64,000 nt of DNA from Arthrobacter sp. B6 (GCF_001663775.1 NZ_KV467168.1:3152780-3216779), one strand, 5' to 3'; counted from the first letter of the stretch, positions 1-10,111 are shown. The notes: generated from the sequence alone by a model not told the origin. Numbers and translations are program-made.

Positions 1-778
1 AACCCTTGTCCGCACCACCAGGCCGGGCGACGTTCTGTTCCTGGCCCCACCGCAGGGCGACTTTGTCCTGCCGGAGCACCCCCGGCCGCTCCTGATGGTC
101 ACCGCCGGAAGCGGCATCACCCCGGTGATGTCCATGATCCGTACGCTGGTACCCCGGCGCCGGGATGCCGACGTCGTCCTCATCCACTCTGCCCGCACGC
201 CCTCCGACAGCCTGTTCCGCGAGGAACTTGCGGAACTCGCTGACCAGTTCCCCAACTTCCGGTTGGCCCACTGGTTCACCGGGCAGCAGGGCCGGATGAA
301 CTTCACCACCACCGCGGAACTGGACGACCTCTGCCCGGACTGGAAGGAACGTGCCGCCTACGCCTGCGGCCCGGACAGCTTCCTGGACGACGCCGAGGCG
401 CTCTGGAAACAAGCCGCCCTCACCGCCGGAGCCCCCGGCACCGATGTTGCGGTTGCCGGCGATCCCGGCAACCTCATGATCGAACGCTTCAACACCAGCT
501 TCGCCGGCGGTGTGGGACACGACGGCGGCCTGGTCACCTTTGAAGCATCTGACCGGGAAGTGGTCGCCGACGGCGACACGCCCCTCCTGGATGTGGGCGA
601 GGACGCCGGGGTGCTCATGCCAAGCGGCTGCCGGATGGGAATCTGCCACAGCTGCCTGACCCCGCTCCTGGCCGGACAGGTCCGTGACCTCCGCACCAAC
701 GAGGTCCACGGCGAGCCCGGCCAACTGATCCAAACGTGTGTCTCGGCAGCCGCCGGACCCGTCAACCTCGAAATCTGA
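1..778 (+). CDS. Ferredoxin reductase with C-terminal [2Fe-2S] domain, 5'-truncated by window
   Basis: The reading frame is open from base 2, so the gene begins before the window. The visible part holds the end of an FNR-like module (nucleotide-binding segment TAGSGITPVMSM, then an ACGPDSF segment). A plant-type ferredoxin domain follows, with cysteines in the pattern C-x4-C-x2-C (GCRMGICHSC) and a fourth in QTCVSA. It should pass electrons from NAD(P)H through FAD and the iron-sulfur cluster to the desaturase encoded 13 bases downstream. The pair resembles the mycobacterial Rv3230c/Rv3229c stearoyl-CoA desaturase system. The function is inferred from domains and context and is solid for the family; the exact substrate is not shown. 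Confidence 0.88.
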   Translation, partial: TLVRTTRPGDVLFLAPPQGDFVLPEHPRPLLMVTAGSGITPVMSMIRTLVPRRRDADVVLIHSARTPSDSLFREELAELADQFPNFRLAHWFTGQQGRMNFTTTAELDDLCPDWKERAAYACGPDSFLDDAEALWKQAALTAGAPGTDVAVAGDPGNLMIERFNTSFAGGVGHDGGLVTFEASDREVVADGDTPLLDVGEDAGVLMPSGCRMGICHSCLTPLLAGQVRDLRTNEVHGEPGQLIQTCVSAAAGPVNLEI

Positions 779-791
779 GGAGCATCACCGA

Positions 792-1964
792 ATGTCAGTA
801 GTTTCAGAAAGCAAAACCGCCGCCCCGACCGGAGCGGCAAGGACGCGCCCCGGAGCGCTGGCGGAATCCGGCAGCCCATCGGTCCGCCCGCCCGCCGCAG
901 CGCACCTTACCGACGAACAGGTAGCCGAGCTGGGCCGCGAACTCGACGCCATCCGCGACGAGATCCTCGCAAAGCGCGGAGCCTCCGACGCCGCGTACAT
1001 CCGGCGCATGATCAAGATCCAGCGCGGGCTGGAGATCTCCGGCCGCGCGGCACTGATGGTCAGCAAAAACAAGGCGGCCTGGGTCACCGGCACCACGCTG
1101 CTGAGCCTGGCCAAAATCCTGGAAAACATGGAACTGGGCCACAACATCCTGCATGGCCAGTGGGACTGGATGCGGGACCCGGACATCCACTCCACCACGT
1201 GGGAATGGGACTTCGTCACCCCCTCGCGCTCCTGGCAGCACACCCACAACGACCTGCACCACCGCTGGACCAACGTGTTGGGCAAGGACAACGACGTCGG
1301 ATACAACCTCCTGCGCATGGACGAGAACCAGCCGTGGAAGCCAATCAACCTGGCCAACCCGCTGTTCAACGCCATCCTGGCGCCCATCTTCGAGTGGGGC
1401 ATCGCCATCTACGACCTCGAGCTGACCGAGTACAAGGAAGGCACGAAGTCCAAGGAAGCGCTGAACAAGGACCTCAAGGCCCTGGGCCGCAAGGTAATCA
1501 CCCAGTTCACCAAGGACTACGCTGCCACTCCCGCCGTCGCCATGCTCACCGGCTCCGGCAGGCAGGCCCTCTACGGCACCCTGGCGGCCAACGCCGTACG
1601 CAACGTCTGGGCGCACGCCGTCATCTTCTGCGGCCACTTCCCTGAAGGCACCGACACCTTCACCGAGGAAATGGTGGAAGGCGAAACGCGCGGCGACTGG
1701 TACGTCCGCCAGATGATCGGCTCTGCCAACATCTCCGGTTCCAAGTTCATGCACCTGATGACCGGCAACCTCTCGCACCAGATCGAGCACCACCTCTTCC
1801 CGGACCTGCCCTCCAACCGGTACGCGGAGGTGGCCCCGCGGGTCCGCGAGATCTGCCAGCGCTACGGCCTGAAGTACACCACCGGACCCCTGCTGAAGCA
1901 GGTGGGATCGTCCTGGGCGAAGGTCTTCAAGCTGGCCCTGCCGCCCAGGGCTGCCAGGGCCTGA
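792..1964 (+). CDS. Membrane fatty-acid (acyl-CoA) desaturase
   Basis: A 390-residue diiron membrane desaturase. The three histidine clusters expected of the family are visible: HNILHGQ near residue 116, HTHNDLHH near 150 and HQIEHHLFP near 330. It would introduce a cis double bond into an acyl-CoA in the cytoplasmic membrane, using electrons from the ferredoxin reductase immediately upstream. I chose ATG 792 because GAGG lies 12 bases before it and it follows the upstream stop; an in-frame start at 738 lies inside the upstream gene. The N-terminal 35 residues are proline/alanine-rich and look disordered. A strong hairpin terminator follows. Confidence 0.92.
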   Translation: MSVVSESKTAAPTGAARTRPGALAESGSPSVRPPAAAHLTDEQVAELGRELDAIRDEILAKRGASDAAYIRRMIKIQRGLEISGRAALMVSKNKAAWVTGTTLLSLAKILENMELGHNILHGQWDWMRDPDIHSTTWEWDFVTPSRSWQHTHNDLHHRWTNVLGKDNDVGYNLLRMDENQPWKPINLANPLFNAILAPIFEWGIAIYDLELTEYKEGTKSKEALNKDLKALGRKVITQFTKDYAATPAVAMLTGSGRQALYGTLAANAVRNVWAHAVIFCGHFPEGTDTFTEEMVEGETRGDWYVRQMIGSANISGSKFMHLMTGNLSHQIEHHLFPDLPSNRYAEVAPRVREICQRYGLKYTTGPLLKQVGSSWAKVFKLALPPRAARA

Positions 1965-1984
1965 TCCAGGCAGTATTTGCAGGA

Positions 1985-2033
1985 AACGGCGGAGGGGCCA
2001 GGCACGGTGCCTGGCCCCTCCGCCGTTCTGTTT
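1985..2033. terminator. Intrinsic terminator, 20-bp perfect stem
   Basis: Arms 1985-2004 and 2008-2027 are perfectly complementary around a 3-nt loop (CGG), followed by CTGTTT on the plus strand. It lies between the desaturase (+) and the alpha/beta hydrolase (-), whose 3' ends converge, so it probably stops both transcripts. Confidence 0.85.
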
Positions 2034-2043
2034 CGGCCGGCCC

Positions 2044-3185
<1,142 letters not shown>

Positions 3186-3332
3186 GGTGTCCTCCAATGG
3201 CCGCGGCCGCCCGTGTGTTCAATTATGCGCCGCTAACCGGAATCCACACAGGACGCTCACTCACTTCCTGCAGGAAAACCCGGAGTGAAGGGCTTCGCCG
3301 GATATGTGCTGCGCCTGTGAAAGGGTGGGTTC

Positions 3333-3881
3333 ATGGCGGATGGGGTCATGACGGAGAAAAGGACACGGCTGCTGACAGTGGGCCACGGAACGGCGGGCAA
3401 GGCTGAGTTCACGGAACTGCTGTCTGCCGGAGGCGTAGAGGCCTTGGTTGACGTCCGCATTGCCCCAGGAAGCCGCAAGTTTCCGCACTTCGGCAAGGAC
3501 CAGCTCGCAGAGTGGCTGCCCGCGGCGGGGGTCAGGTACCGCTGGGAAAAGCGGTTGGGCGGATTTAGGAAACTACCGCCCGATTCGCCGGACGTGGCGC
3601 TGCGCAACGACTCATTCCGTGCCTACGCGGCCTACATGAGGTCGTCGGAATTCCTGGACGCCCTCGATGGGCTGATCACGCAGGCTGCGGGGATGTCAGT
3701 GGCGGTCATGTGCAGCGAGACCGTGTGGTGGCGGTGCCATCGGCGGCTCATTTCCGACCATGCTGTGCTGCTTGACGGCGTGGACGTGCAGCATTTGATG
3801 CCCGGCGGGAAGCTGACGCCGCACCAGCCGACGTCGGGCGTGCGGGTTGACGGGCAGGAGCTCGTCTACGACCAGGTGTAG
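3333..3881 (+). CDS. DUF488 family protein
   Basis: A 182-residue protein of the DUF488 family, recognised from the N-terminal TVGHGTAGKAEFTELL segment, the VDVRIAPGSRKFPHF segment and the C-terminal MCSETVWWRCHRRLIS motif, whose Cys, Trp and Arg residues are typical. The biochemical role of the family is unsettled. Translation could begin at 3333 (GAAAGGGTGGG upstream) or at the second ATG, 3348. It stands alone between minus-strand genes. Confidence 0.8.
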   Translation: MADGVMTEKRTRLLTVGHGTAGKAEFTELLSAGGVEALVDVRIAPGSRKFPHFGKDQLAEWLPAAGVRYRWEKRLGGFRKLPPDSPDVALRNDSFRAYAAYMRSSEFLDALDGLITQAAGMSVAVMCSETVWWRCHRRLISDHAVLLDGVDVQHLMPGGKLTPHQPTSGVRVDGQELVYDQV

Positions 3882-3890
3882 CGCCACGGC

Positions 3891-3962
3891 GCCGAATTCG
3901 CCGGAGAACGTCCTGGTCGCCGGAGGGCTCCGGGCGAACCGGCAGCGCTCCGGCGAATTCGG
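3891..3962. repeat. Inverted repeat, 14-nt arms 43 nt apart
   Basis: Arms at 3891-3905 and 3949-3962 (core CCGAATTCGCCGGA and its complement) lie in the gap between the DUF488 gene (+) and the ANTAR gene (-). The two genes converge here, so the structure may help end both transcripts. There is no T-run. Confidence 0.5.
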
Positions 3963-4024
3963 ACAGGCTGGTCACCGCGGGCAGGACGGTCAACGTCCGA
4001 CGCCGGCCTGCCGCCGTCGGGACG

Positions 4025-4783
4025 CTATCCGTCATAGTGCGTGCGCGCCGGCCCCTGTCCCAGGGAGTTGACTACCGCCGCAGCGACGTCGTGAAGCTTG
4101 GAATTGCGGGTGCTGGAGGCGGTCCTGAGGATCTCGAAGGCATCCTGCTGGCTGCAGCGGTTCTGCGCCATGATGATGCCCACTGCCATGTCGATGACCG
4201 TGCGGGACTCCAGCGTTGCTCGAAGGTTCGCTGCCGACTCGCTGTAATGCGCGAACCGGACGGCGAGGCGGAGGGCGAGGGATGTCTGGCTGACAAAATC
4301 CGTGGCGAATTCGAGGACACGGCCGTCGAACCGGTTGGGCCGCCGTGAGTACAACAGCAGGGCGGCTTTGGTGTCCCCATCGAGGTCGAACGGCAGCGCA
4401 AGCACCGAACGGACCCCTTGCCCCAAGACGGCCGCAGAGTACTGGGGCCAGCGGTCATCGCCGGCGACGTCAGGGATGTGGATGGCGGTCTGCTCCAGTG
4501 ACGCTGCCATGCCGGGACTGTCGCCGCATTGGTACTCGATCTGGCCGATGGCCTGGGCATCCGGCCCGCTGCTTGCCACCGTGGCAGCCTTGCGGTGCCG
4601 CAGCAGCGTAATGCTGCAGAGGACCTCGTCGTCGAGATCCGAGAGGCCGCGCACGGACACACGGGCGAGCTCGTTAAGGAAGTCTTCAACATCGGAGCTG
4701 TTGAGGACCAGTTCATGCAGGTGCTCGGTGATGGATGTATCGGTTTTTGCTGTTGACTCGCTGGCCACGATTCTTGGTGCCAT
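4025..4783 (-). CDS. GAF-ANTAR response regulator (RNA-binding antiterminator type)
   Basis: A 252-residue protein with a GAF-like sensory domain (about residues 20-165) and a C-terminal ANTAR domain (about 180-240, ESRTVIDMAVGIIMAQNRCS). ANTAR domains are known to bind paired RNA hairpins and act in transcription antitermination; the target here is unknown. Start ATG 4783 has only a weak upstream ribosome site. It is paralogous to the protein at 24601-25335, with the same layout and near-identical ANTAR core. No adjacent target operon is obvious. Confidence 0.85.
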   Translation of the reverse strand: MAPRIVASESTAKTDTSITEHLHELVLNSSDVEDFLNELARVSVRGLSDLDDEVLCSITLLRHRKAATVASSGPDAQAIGQIEYQCGDSPGMAASLEQTAIHIPDVAGDDRWPQYSAAVLGQGVRSVLALPFDLDGDTKAALLLYSRRPNRFDGRVLEFATDFVSQTSLALRLAVRFAHYSESAANLRATLESRTVIDMAVGIIMAQNRCSQQDAFEILRTASSTRNSKLHDVAAAVVNSLGQGPARTHYDG

Positions 4784-5298
4784 TCGCTCAGGTCAAAACG
4801 AGCCGGCAACGTCCCGCCAATCCGCAAAGGGAGCCTGGCGTTAAGGGTCGCTGGATCGACGAACTTTCCAACGGCCTGCTGCTAAACCGATATCCAGAAG
4901 TATATACAGCCCTGGCCTGTGGGAACGTCACCGTCGGGGTTGGCACGGCGCGGTTGCGCACTACTTGGTTTTGTGCCGTGGTGTGGCCGAACGAATCCTT
5001 AAGGCGGCCGATAGGCTTGAATGTACAAGAAATTTGCGCAGCCCCTCACCGCCCGGCGATCCCAGCCATTCCCGCCCAGTACGCCGTCCGGCTGAAGCAA
5101 AACTGAGTACCCGGCCTGCAATCCAAGCAGTGGGCAACGGGGACCCGCAACAAAAACCAGTACCGCTACGCGTTGTTCACGCATTCAGTGCCGGGAAGTA
5201 TGGGCGTCATCGATCAGCCGGAAGCAAGTTCCCTTAGTGGTTCCCGATGGCTGTGCGTCTCACCATCAGTTTTACCCCCAGCCAAAGGAGTCTCACTC
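4784..5298. other. 515-bp intergenic region between divergent genes
   Basis: No convincing gene lies here. It separates the ANTAR gene (-) from the surface-protein block (+), so it must hold both promoters. On the minus strand TATACT at 4899-4904 is a good -10 candidate for the ANTAR gene, but no clear -35 pairs with it. AAAGGAG at 5284-5290 is the ribosome site of the next gene. Confidence 0.4.
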
Positions 5299-5754
5299 AT
5301 GCGCAAAATGACGAAGAAGAATAAGGTCCTGGCCGCCGCCGGAGCACTGGCCCTCGTAGCAGGCGGCGGCGGCGCTGCCATCGCCTACTGGACCACCACG
5401 GGTTCCGGCAGCGGCAGTGCCACCAACTCAGCCGGCAACGGCACGGTCACCCTGCACGCAACGTTCGAAGGCGGCCTTGCCCCCGGAAACAGCACCCCGG
5501 TTGCCTACACCGCTGACAACACCACGACCAGCAGCACGCGGGTGGGCGCATTGTCCGCCAGCGTGGCCACCAGCGTCGCCGAGTGCCTTCCCGCCTGGTT
5601 CGACGTCACGGCCGTTACCAGCGACTCCCTGGTGGCAGCCGGCGCGACCGGCACGTCTGTGGGCAGCGGAACACTGACGTTCAATGACAGTGACACTGTG
5701 AACCAGGATGCCTGCAAGGGCGCAGTGGTCACGGTCAACGTCAGCAGCCTCTAA
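5299..5754 (+). CDS. SipW/TasA-like secreted protein
   Basis: A 151-residue exported protein. A basic N-terminus (MRKMTKKNKV) leads into a hydrophobic stretch ending AIAYWTTTGSGSGSA, which is the hallmark of signal peptides processed by SipW-type signal peptidases in the TasA/camelysin group. The mature part is Thr/Ser/Ala-rich and beta-strand-like, with two cysteines (AECLP and DACKG) likely to bond. ATG 5299 is set by AAAGGAG 8 bases upstream. It is first in a block of four cell-surface genes; a structural or matrix role is inferred only. Confidence 0.72.
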   Translation: MRKMTKKNKVLAAAGALALVAGGGGAAIAYWTTTGSGSGSATNSAGNGTVTLHATFEGGLAPGNSTPVAYTADNTTTSSTRVGALSASVATSVAECLPAWFDVTAVTSDSLVAAGATGTSVGSGTLTFNDSDTVNQDACKGAVVTVNVSSL

Positions 5755-5840
5755 CAAGCTTCGCCGGCGGGGGAGGAGCAGAACCTCTCCTGCCGGCGAA
5801 TTCCACCTCTCCTGTTACTGTCAGACCTGAAGGGCTAGAC

Positions 5841-6683
5841 GTGCAGAACGAATCTGGGTACTTCCGCACAGCGATGCGAAGAACCACCACGGCAGTGAAA
5901 GTGCTGCTGGTGGGGCTTTTGGTCATGCTCGTTTCAGCGGGCACCATCTTTGCGGCCAGCCAGGGCGGGAGCCAGGGCAACAAAACTAAGGGCGTCACCA
6001 TCCAGGTGAATCCCTCCAGCCGGACGGTGGACCGGGGTGACCCGGTCAGCTATTCGGTGTCCCTGACCTCCACAAACGGGTACAGCGGCAGCGTCACCCC
6101 CACTGTTTCGGGCCTCCCGGCCAGTACGACGGCGGCCTTCTCGCCGGCGGCAGTGACGCTGAGTTCCGGGAAAGCCGCCACGGTCACGCTGACAGTGGCG
6201 ACGTCGGCCACCACTCCGGTGGGCAAAGCCGACCTGACCATCGGTACAGCGGCCGGCGCGGGCCAGGCTGCCGCCGTCGTCGTCCAGCTCCATGTCCAGA
6301 CCTCCAAGAAGACTTTCAGCATTTCCGGGAACCTTGACGCCCCGCTCACCCCTGGAGCCACGATTCCGCTGAATCTTTCCATCTCCAACCCCAACAACAA
6401 GGGCCTGGCACTGTCCAGCCTGTCGGTCTCCATTTCCGGCATCACCCGGACCCAGGCTGCCGTTGCCGCGGCACTTCCCTGTACCTCGGCGGACTACGTG
6501 GTGACAAATTACAGCGGACCGTATCCGCTCACGGTTCCTGTGGGGTCCAGCTCCCTCCAATCGCTCGGCATAGCTCCGGCACTGTGGCCCCAAATCGCCA
6601 TGCTGGATACGGCACTCAACCAGGACGGCTGCAAGGGCGCCACCCTCCAGCTCGCATACTCCGGAGCAGGGGAGGGGAACTGA
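5841..6683 (+). CDS. Exported Ig-fold protein of the surface block
   Basis: A 280-residue protein with a signal/anchor segment (VKVLLVGLLVMLVSAG) and one Ig-like domain (about residues 50-155: YSVSLTSTNGYSG ... GLPASTTAAF). A second beta-rich domain contains a cysteine pair (LPCTSAD, DGCKGATLQL). The C-terminal NQDGCKGATLQL resembles NQDACKGAVVTV of the gene at 5299, suggesting a shared fold. Start may be GTG 5841 (GAAGG upstream) or ATG 5874. It ends 1 base before the next ATG, so the genes are co-translated. Function unknown. Confidence 0.65.
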   Translation: MQNESGYFRTAMRRTTTAVKVLLVGLLVMLVSAGTIFAASQGGSQGNKTKGVTIQVNPSSRTVDRGDPVSYSVSLTSTNGYSGSVTPTVSGLPASTTAAFSPAAVTLSSGKAATVTLTVATSATTPVGKADLTIGTAAGAGQAAAVVVQLHVQTSKKTFSISGNLDAPLTPGATIPLNLSISNPNNKGLALSSLSVSISGITRTQAAVAAALPCTSADYVVTNYSGPYPLTVPVGSSSLQSLGIAPALWPQIAMLDTALNQDGCKGATLQLAYSGAGEGN

Positions 6684-6684
6684 C

Positions 6685-7191
6685 ATGACACGCACACCGA
6701 GGAAAACTTCCCGACGGCTGGCTGCCAGGACTGCGGCGGCAACCGTTGCCCTGTGCATCGCGACAGGCGCCGGCGGGGCATACGCCTACTGGGCCACGGC
6801 GGGCGCCGGGTCCGGTTCGGCCACCAACGGCACCATGGAAACCGTGACCGTTGAAGCCCTTGTAGCCGGTGACGGCCCGCAGGGCACTCTCGTCCCGGGC
6901 GGCACCGCCGATGTTGCCGTCCGGGCGTTCAACCCCAACGCCTCCGCGGTCCAGGTTTACGCGATCCGTGGCAACGGCGCCGCGACGGCGGATGCCAACC
7001 ATCCCGGCTGCACCACCACCGGGGTGGCCTTCGTGGATCCGGCCGCCCCGCTTGCACCAACAGTGACCATACCGGCGAACTCGTCGGTCCTGATCACGCT
7101 GCCGGGAGCCGCCGCCATGTCCATGGCCTCATCTTCCGGTTGCCAGGGTGCAACGTTCAGCCTGCCCGTCACTTTGGAGGCACGGAAATGA
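6685..7191 (+). CDS. SipW/TasA-like secreted protein, second copy
   Basis: A 168-residue protein with a signal segment ending AYAYWATAGAGSGSA, the same SipW-type motif as the protein at 5299-5754, then a compact beta-rich domain. It has two cysteines (HPGCTTTG and SGCQGATFSL), and the last motif again matches its neighbours. The ATG overlaps the upstream operon context by one base of spacing, and its stop overlaps the next start (ATGA). Likely a paralogous surface or matrix component; no direct functional evidence. Confidence 0.7.
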   Translation: MTRTPRKTSRRLAARTAAATVALCIATGAGGAYAYWATAGAGSGSATNGTMETVTVEALVAGDGPQGTLVPGGTADVAVRAFNPNASAVQVYAIRGNGAATADANHPGCTTTGVAFVDPAAPLAPTVTIPANSSVLITLPGAAAMSMASSSGCQGATFSLPVTLEARK

Positions 7192-8468
7192 GCCGCTCCA
7201 GCAAGACCCCGCAGCCTGCGGAACCCAACCAGCACGTCAAATCCGGGCCGCGCAGGCACGCCCGCATCGCCGGCGCTATGGCTGCAGCCCTCGTGATGAC
7301 GTGGGGCGGCCCAGCGGCCAGCGCGTTCTGGCAGACCATGAGCAGCAACGCGGGCGCTGCCAGGGCCGACTCCATCCCTGCCGTGGCAGCTCCGGCAGCG
7401 TCGGTTGCCGCCGGTGCCGCAACAGTCAGTTGGTCGCAGGGCACGACGGCGGCGGGCCGCCCGGTTACCGGCTACATCGTTGCCCGCTACACCTCGGCAA
7501 CCGGCGGGACCAGGGTTGCCGCGGGGGGAGGCTGCGCAGGAACAATCACCACGCTGGCCTGCACCGAAGCGAGCCTGCCGGCCGGCACCTGGCACTACAC
7601 CGTGACGCCGGTCCTCGGCGCCTGGGCCGGGATCGAATCAGGCCGCAGTGCGGGGCTCAGCGGTGATTCCACCCCGCCGGCAGCGCCAACGGTCAGTGCT
7701 CCGTCGGTCGTGAATATTGCCAACACCGCCAGTGTCCCTGTCAGCGGTACGGCCGAAGCCGGTTCCTCGGTGACAGTGACCGTAAAGGACGCAGGTGCTG
7801 CGCACACGTCGACTCAGACAGTGATTACCAACGGCTCCGGCCAGTGGACGGCCGTCAACTTCGACCTAACGACGTTCACTGACGGAGCCATTACGTACAC
7901 GGCCATTGCCGCTGACGCGGCAGGCAACGCCAGTGCAGCGGGAACGGCGACGTCCTCCAAGGACACTGAGGCGCCAACGGCCTCTGTGACACTGTCCAGC
8001 CCCACGAGGAACATGGCCGGGACAGTTGAGGCTGGGGACACGCTCACCATCAAGTACTCCGCCGACATCAGCAGCACATCGATCTGCAGCGCTTGGACCA
8101 GTGGCGTGCAGACCGCGGAAATAGCCGGCAATAATGTGGTGACCGTGACGATCAGCAGTGCTAACGTTCTCAGTTTGTCCACCACCGGCGGCGCCGCATG
8201 CTCTCCGAAAATTGGTGATGTGACCCTCGGCGGCAACTACTATGCTCCCCCCGGCACCCTGACGTTCAAGGGGAACGGCAACAACGCATCCAAGATCGTC
8301 TGGGACAGGACCACGCAAACTGTGACCATCACACTTGGTACCCGCTCCGGAAACGTCAACAGTGGCGTTGGCACTTCGTCCCCCACAGTGGCGCCGCCAA
8401 CCGGTGTGACCGACGTGAACGGCAACCAGGCAGTGAGCGTTCAGCCAGCGGTGAACTCGAGGTTCTAA
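7188..8468 (+). CDS. Large secreted Ig/fibronectin-domain protein
   Basis: A 426-residue exported protein. A long basic N-terminus precedes a hydrophobic core ending ASAFWQTMSSNAG, a diverged form of the AYW signal motif of its neighbours. Then come a fibronectin-III-like segment (about 65-160) and a bacterial Ig-like domain starting DSTPPAAPTVSAPS (about 165-255). A second domain (about 260-425) has cysteines SICSAW and AACSPK. ATG 7188 overlaps the preceding stop and has GGAGG upstream. It probably acts outside the cell in surface structure or adhesion; this is inferred. Confidence 0.68.
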   Translation: MSRSSKTPQPAEPNQHVKSGPRRHARIAGAMAAALVMTWGGPAASAFWQTMSSNAGAARADSIPAVAAPAASVAAGAATVSWSQGTTAAGRPVTGYIVARYTSATGGTRVAAGGGCAGTITTLACTEASLPAGTWHYTVTPVLGAWAGIESGRSAGLSGDSTPPAAPTVSAPSVVNIANTASVPVSGTAEAGSSVTVTVKDAGAAHTSTQTVITNGSGQWTAVNFDLTTFTDGAITYTAIAADAAGNASAAGTATSSKDTEAPTASVTLSSPTRNMAGTVEAGDTLTIKYSADISSTSICSAWTSGVQTAEIAGNNVVTVTISSANVLSLSTTGGAACSPKIGDVTLGGNYYAPPGTLTFKGNGNNASKIVWDRTTQTVTITLGTRSGNVNSGVGTSSPTVAPPTGVTDVNGNQAVSVQPAVNSRF

Positions 8469-8482
8469 CACTCCTTCAAGCT

Positions 8483-8523
8483 AATGCCAGCCTCCGGATC
8501 CCCTCCCGGAGGCTGGCATTGTG
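8483..8523 (+). terminator. Intrinsic terminator of the surface-protein operon
   Basis: A 15-bp perfect stem, 8483-8497 with 8506-8520, and an 8-nt loop, 14 bases after the stop of the fourth surface gene. The following GTGTTG is a poor T-run, so termination may be partial. Confidence 0.7.
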
Positions 8524-8616
8524 TTGCCCGTTGTGGGCAGAATGAAGCACGCGTTGACGCTGCCGTCGACGGACCGGCGAAACCAGCGGCGATGGCGCCG
8601 CGGAGGGACGTACAAC

Positions 8617-9195
8617 ATGACCAGACTTCTCATCATCGGTCCGCCCGGCTCCGGCAAAGGCACCCAGGCCGAGCACATCGCCCAGCATTTCAACATTCCT
8701 GCCGTCTCGACCGGGGAGATCTTCCGCGACAACGTCAACCGGGAAACGCAGCTGGGCAAGGAAGCCTCCAAATACCTGAACGACGGCCTTTTTGTGCCTG
8801 ACCACCTGACCAACGCCCTGGTGAAGGACCGGCTGCTGGACGCCGACGTCCAGGCAGGTTTCCTGCTGGACGGCTACCCCCGGACGGCGCCGCAGGTTTC
8901 CGAACTGGATAACATGCTGGCCGCCCAGGACCAGCACGTGGACGCTGTCATCGAACTCCGGGCCCCTGATGCCGAACTGGAACAGCGGATGCTGAAGCGC
9001 GCCCAGGACCATGGCCGCAAGGACGACACAGTGGATGTATTCCGACGGAGGCTGGATCTCTACCATCGCGAAACGCATGAGGTAGTGTCCGTTTACGCAG
9101 GCCGTGGGCTGGTGGTCTCCGTTGACGGCAGCGGGAACCCCGGCGAAATCACCGCGGCGGCCATCGCCGCCGTCGAGAAGTTCCTCGCAACCTAG
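8617..9195 (+). CDS. adk: Adenylate kinase, short-lid form
   Basis: A 192-residue nucleoside monophosphate kinase starting MTRLLIIGPPGSGKGTQ, with the P-loop GPPGSGKGTQ, the AMP-binding STGEIFRDN and the DGYPRT motif. It carries the short lid typical of many actinobacterial enzymes instead of a Cys4 zinc lid. It would interconvert ATP + AMP and 2 ADP. ATG 8617 (GGAGGG 9-14 bases upstream) fits the conserved start; the frame is open to 8521 but that part is not homologous. The usual adk lies in the secY ribosomal-protein operon, so this may be a second copy. Confidence 0.82.
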   Translation: MTRLLIIGPPGSGKGTQAEHIAQHFNIPAVSTGEIFRDNVNRETQLGKEASKYLNDGLFVPDHLTNALVKDRLLDADVQAGFLLDGYPRTAPQVSELDNMLAAQDQHVDAVIELRAPDAELEQRMLKRAQDHGRKDDTVDVFRRRLDLYHRETHEVVSVYAGRGLVVSVDGSGNPGEITAAAIAAVEKFLAT

Positions 9196-9210
9196 GACAG
9201 GAAGATCACC

Positions 9211-10083
9211 ATGAGAATTGCAGTGACCGGCGGAAGCGGAAAGCTGGGGCGCCACGTCGTCCGCAGGCTCACGGCAGACGGGCACCAGGTGCTGAACCTG
9301 GACCGCGCCGGGGACAGAAGCCCGGGCCTGGCCATCGTGGACCTGCGCAACTACGGCCAGGTCCTCGATGTGCTGCTGGGGCTGGACGACAGGCACTCGG
9401 GCTTTGACGCTGTCGTCCACCTGGGCGCTATCCCCGCGCCGGGCATCCTCCCGGACGCCGCAACCTTCGAGAACAACATGCTCTCCACCTACAACGTCTT
9501 CCAGGCGGCCCGCCGGGCCGGCATCAAGAAGGTGGTGTACGCCTCCAGTGAGACGGTGTTGGGCCTGCCGTTCGACGTCGACCCTCCCTACATCCCCGTC
9601 GACGAGGAATATCCCGCGCGCCCGGAGAGCACCTACTCGCTGGTCAAACATCTTGAGGAGCAGATGGCCATCGAACTGACGCGGTGGGACCCGGACCTGA
9701 GCATCGCGGCCTTGCGGTTTTCCAACGTCATGGACGCCGAGGACTACGAACGTTTCCCCTCATTCGATTCGGACGCCATGCTGCGCAAGTGGAACCTGTG
9801 GGGCTACATCGATGGCCGCGACGGAGCCCAGGCCGTGGCCAGGGCCCTGGAAAACGGCAGGCCCGGCTTCGAAGCCTTCATCATCGCCAACGCGGACACC
9901 GTGATGAGCCGTTCCAGCGCCAGCCTCGCAAAAGAAGTGTTCCCGAATGTCGCGGTGACCAAGGAACTGGGGGAACACGAGACCATGCTCTCCATCGGCA
10001 AAGCGAGGAGGCTCCTGGGCTTCGAGCCGGAGCACAGTTGGCGGACCTACCACCCCAGCAGGACCACGCCCACGGAAGACTGA
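9211..10083 (+). CDS. NAD-dependent epimerase/dehydratase family protein
   Basis: A 290-residue extended-SDR protein. It has the Rossmann motif TGGSGKLG at the N-terminus and the catalytic YSLVK pair near residue 155 with an upstream SSET. This is the UDP-sugar epimerase/uronate dehydrogenase superfamily, and the substrate cannot be assigned. It follows the adenylate kinase by 15 bases with AGGAAG upstream, so the two may be co-transcribed. Confidence 0.82.
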   Translation: MRIAVTGGSGKLGRHVVRRLTADGHQVLNLDRAGDRSPGLAIVDLRNYGQVLDVLLGLDDRHSGFDAVVHLGAIPAPGILPDAATFENNMLSTYNVFQAARRAGIKKVVYASSETVLGLPFDVDPPYIPVDEEYPARPESTYSLVKHLEEQMAIELTRWDPDLSIAALRFSNVMDAEDYERFPSFDSDAMLRKWNLWGYIDGRDGAQAVARALENGRPGFEAFIIANADTVMSRSSASLAKEVFPNVAVTKELGEHETMLSIGKARRLLGFEPEHSWRTYHPSRTTPTED

Positions 10084-10111
10084 CCGCTGCAGTGGCACCT
10101 GCTGTGGGCGT

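Noticed and set aside
3748..4035. 95-codon minus-strand frame overlapping the DUF488 gene and the end of the ANTAR gene
   Set aside because: Most of it is antisense to the DUF488 coding region and Arg/Ala-rich in the way of shadow frames; no ribosome site.
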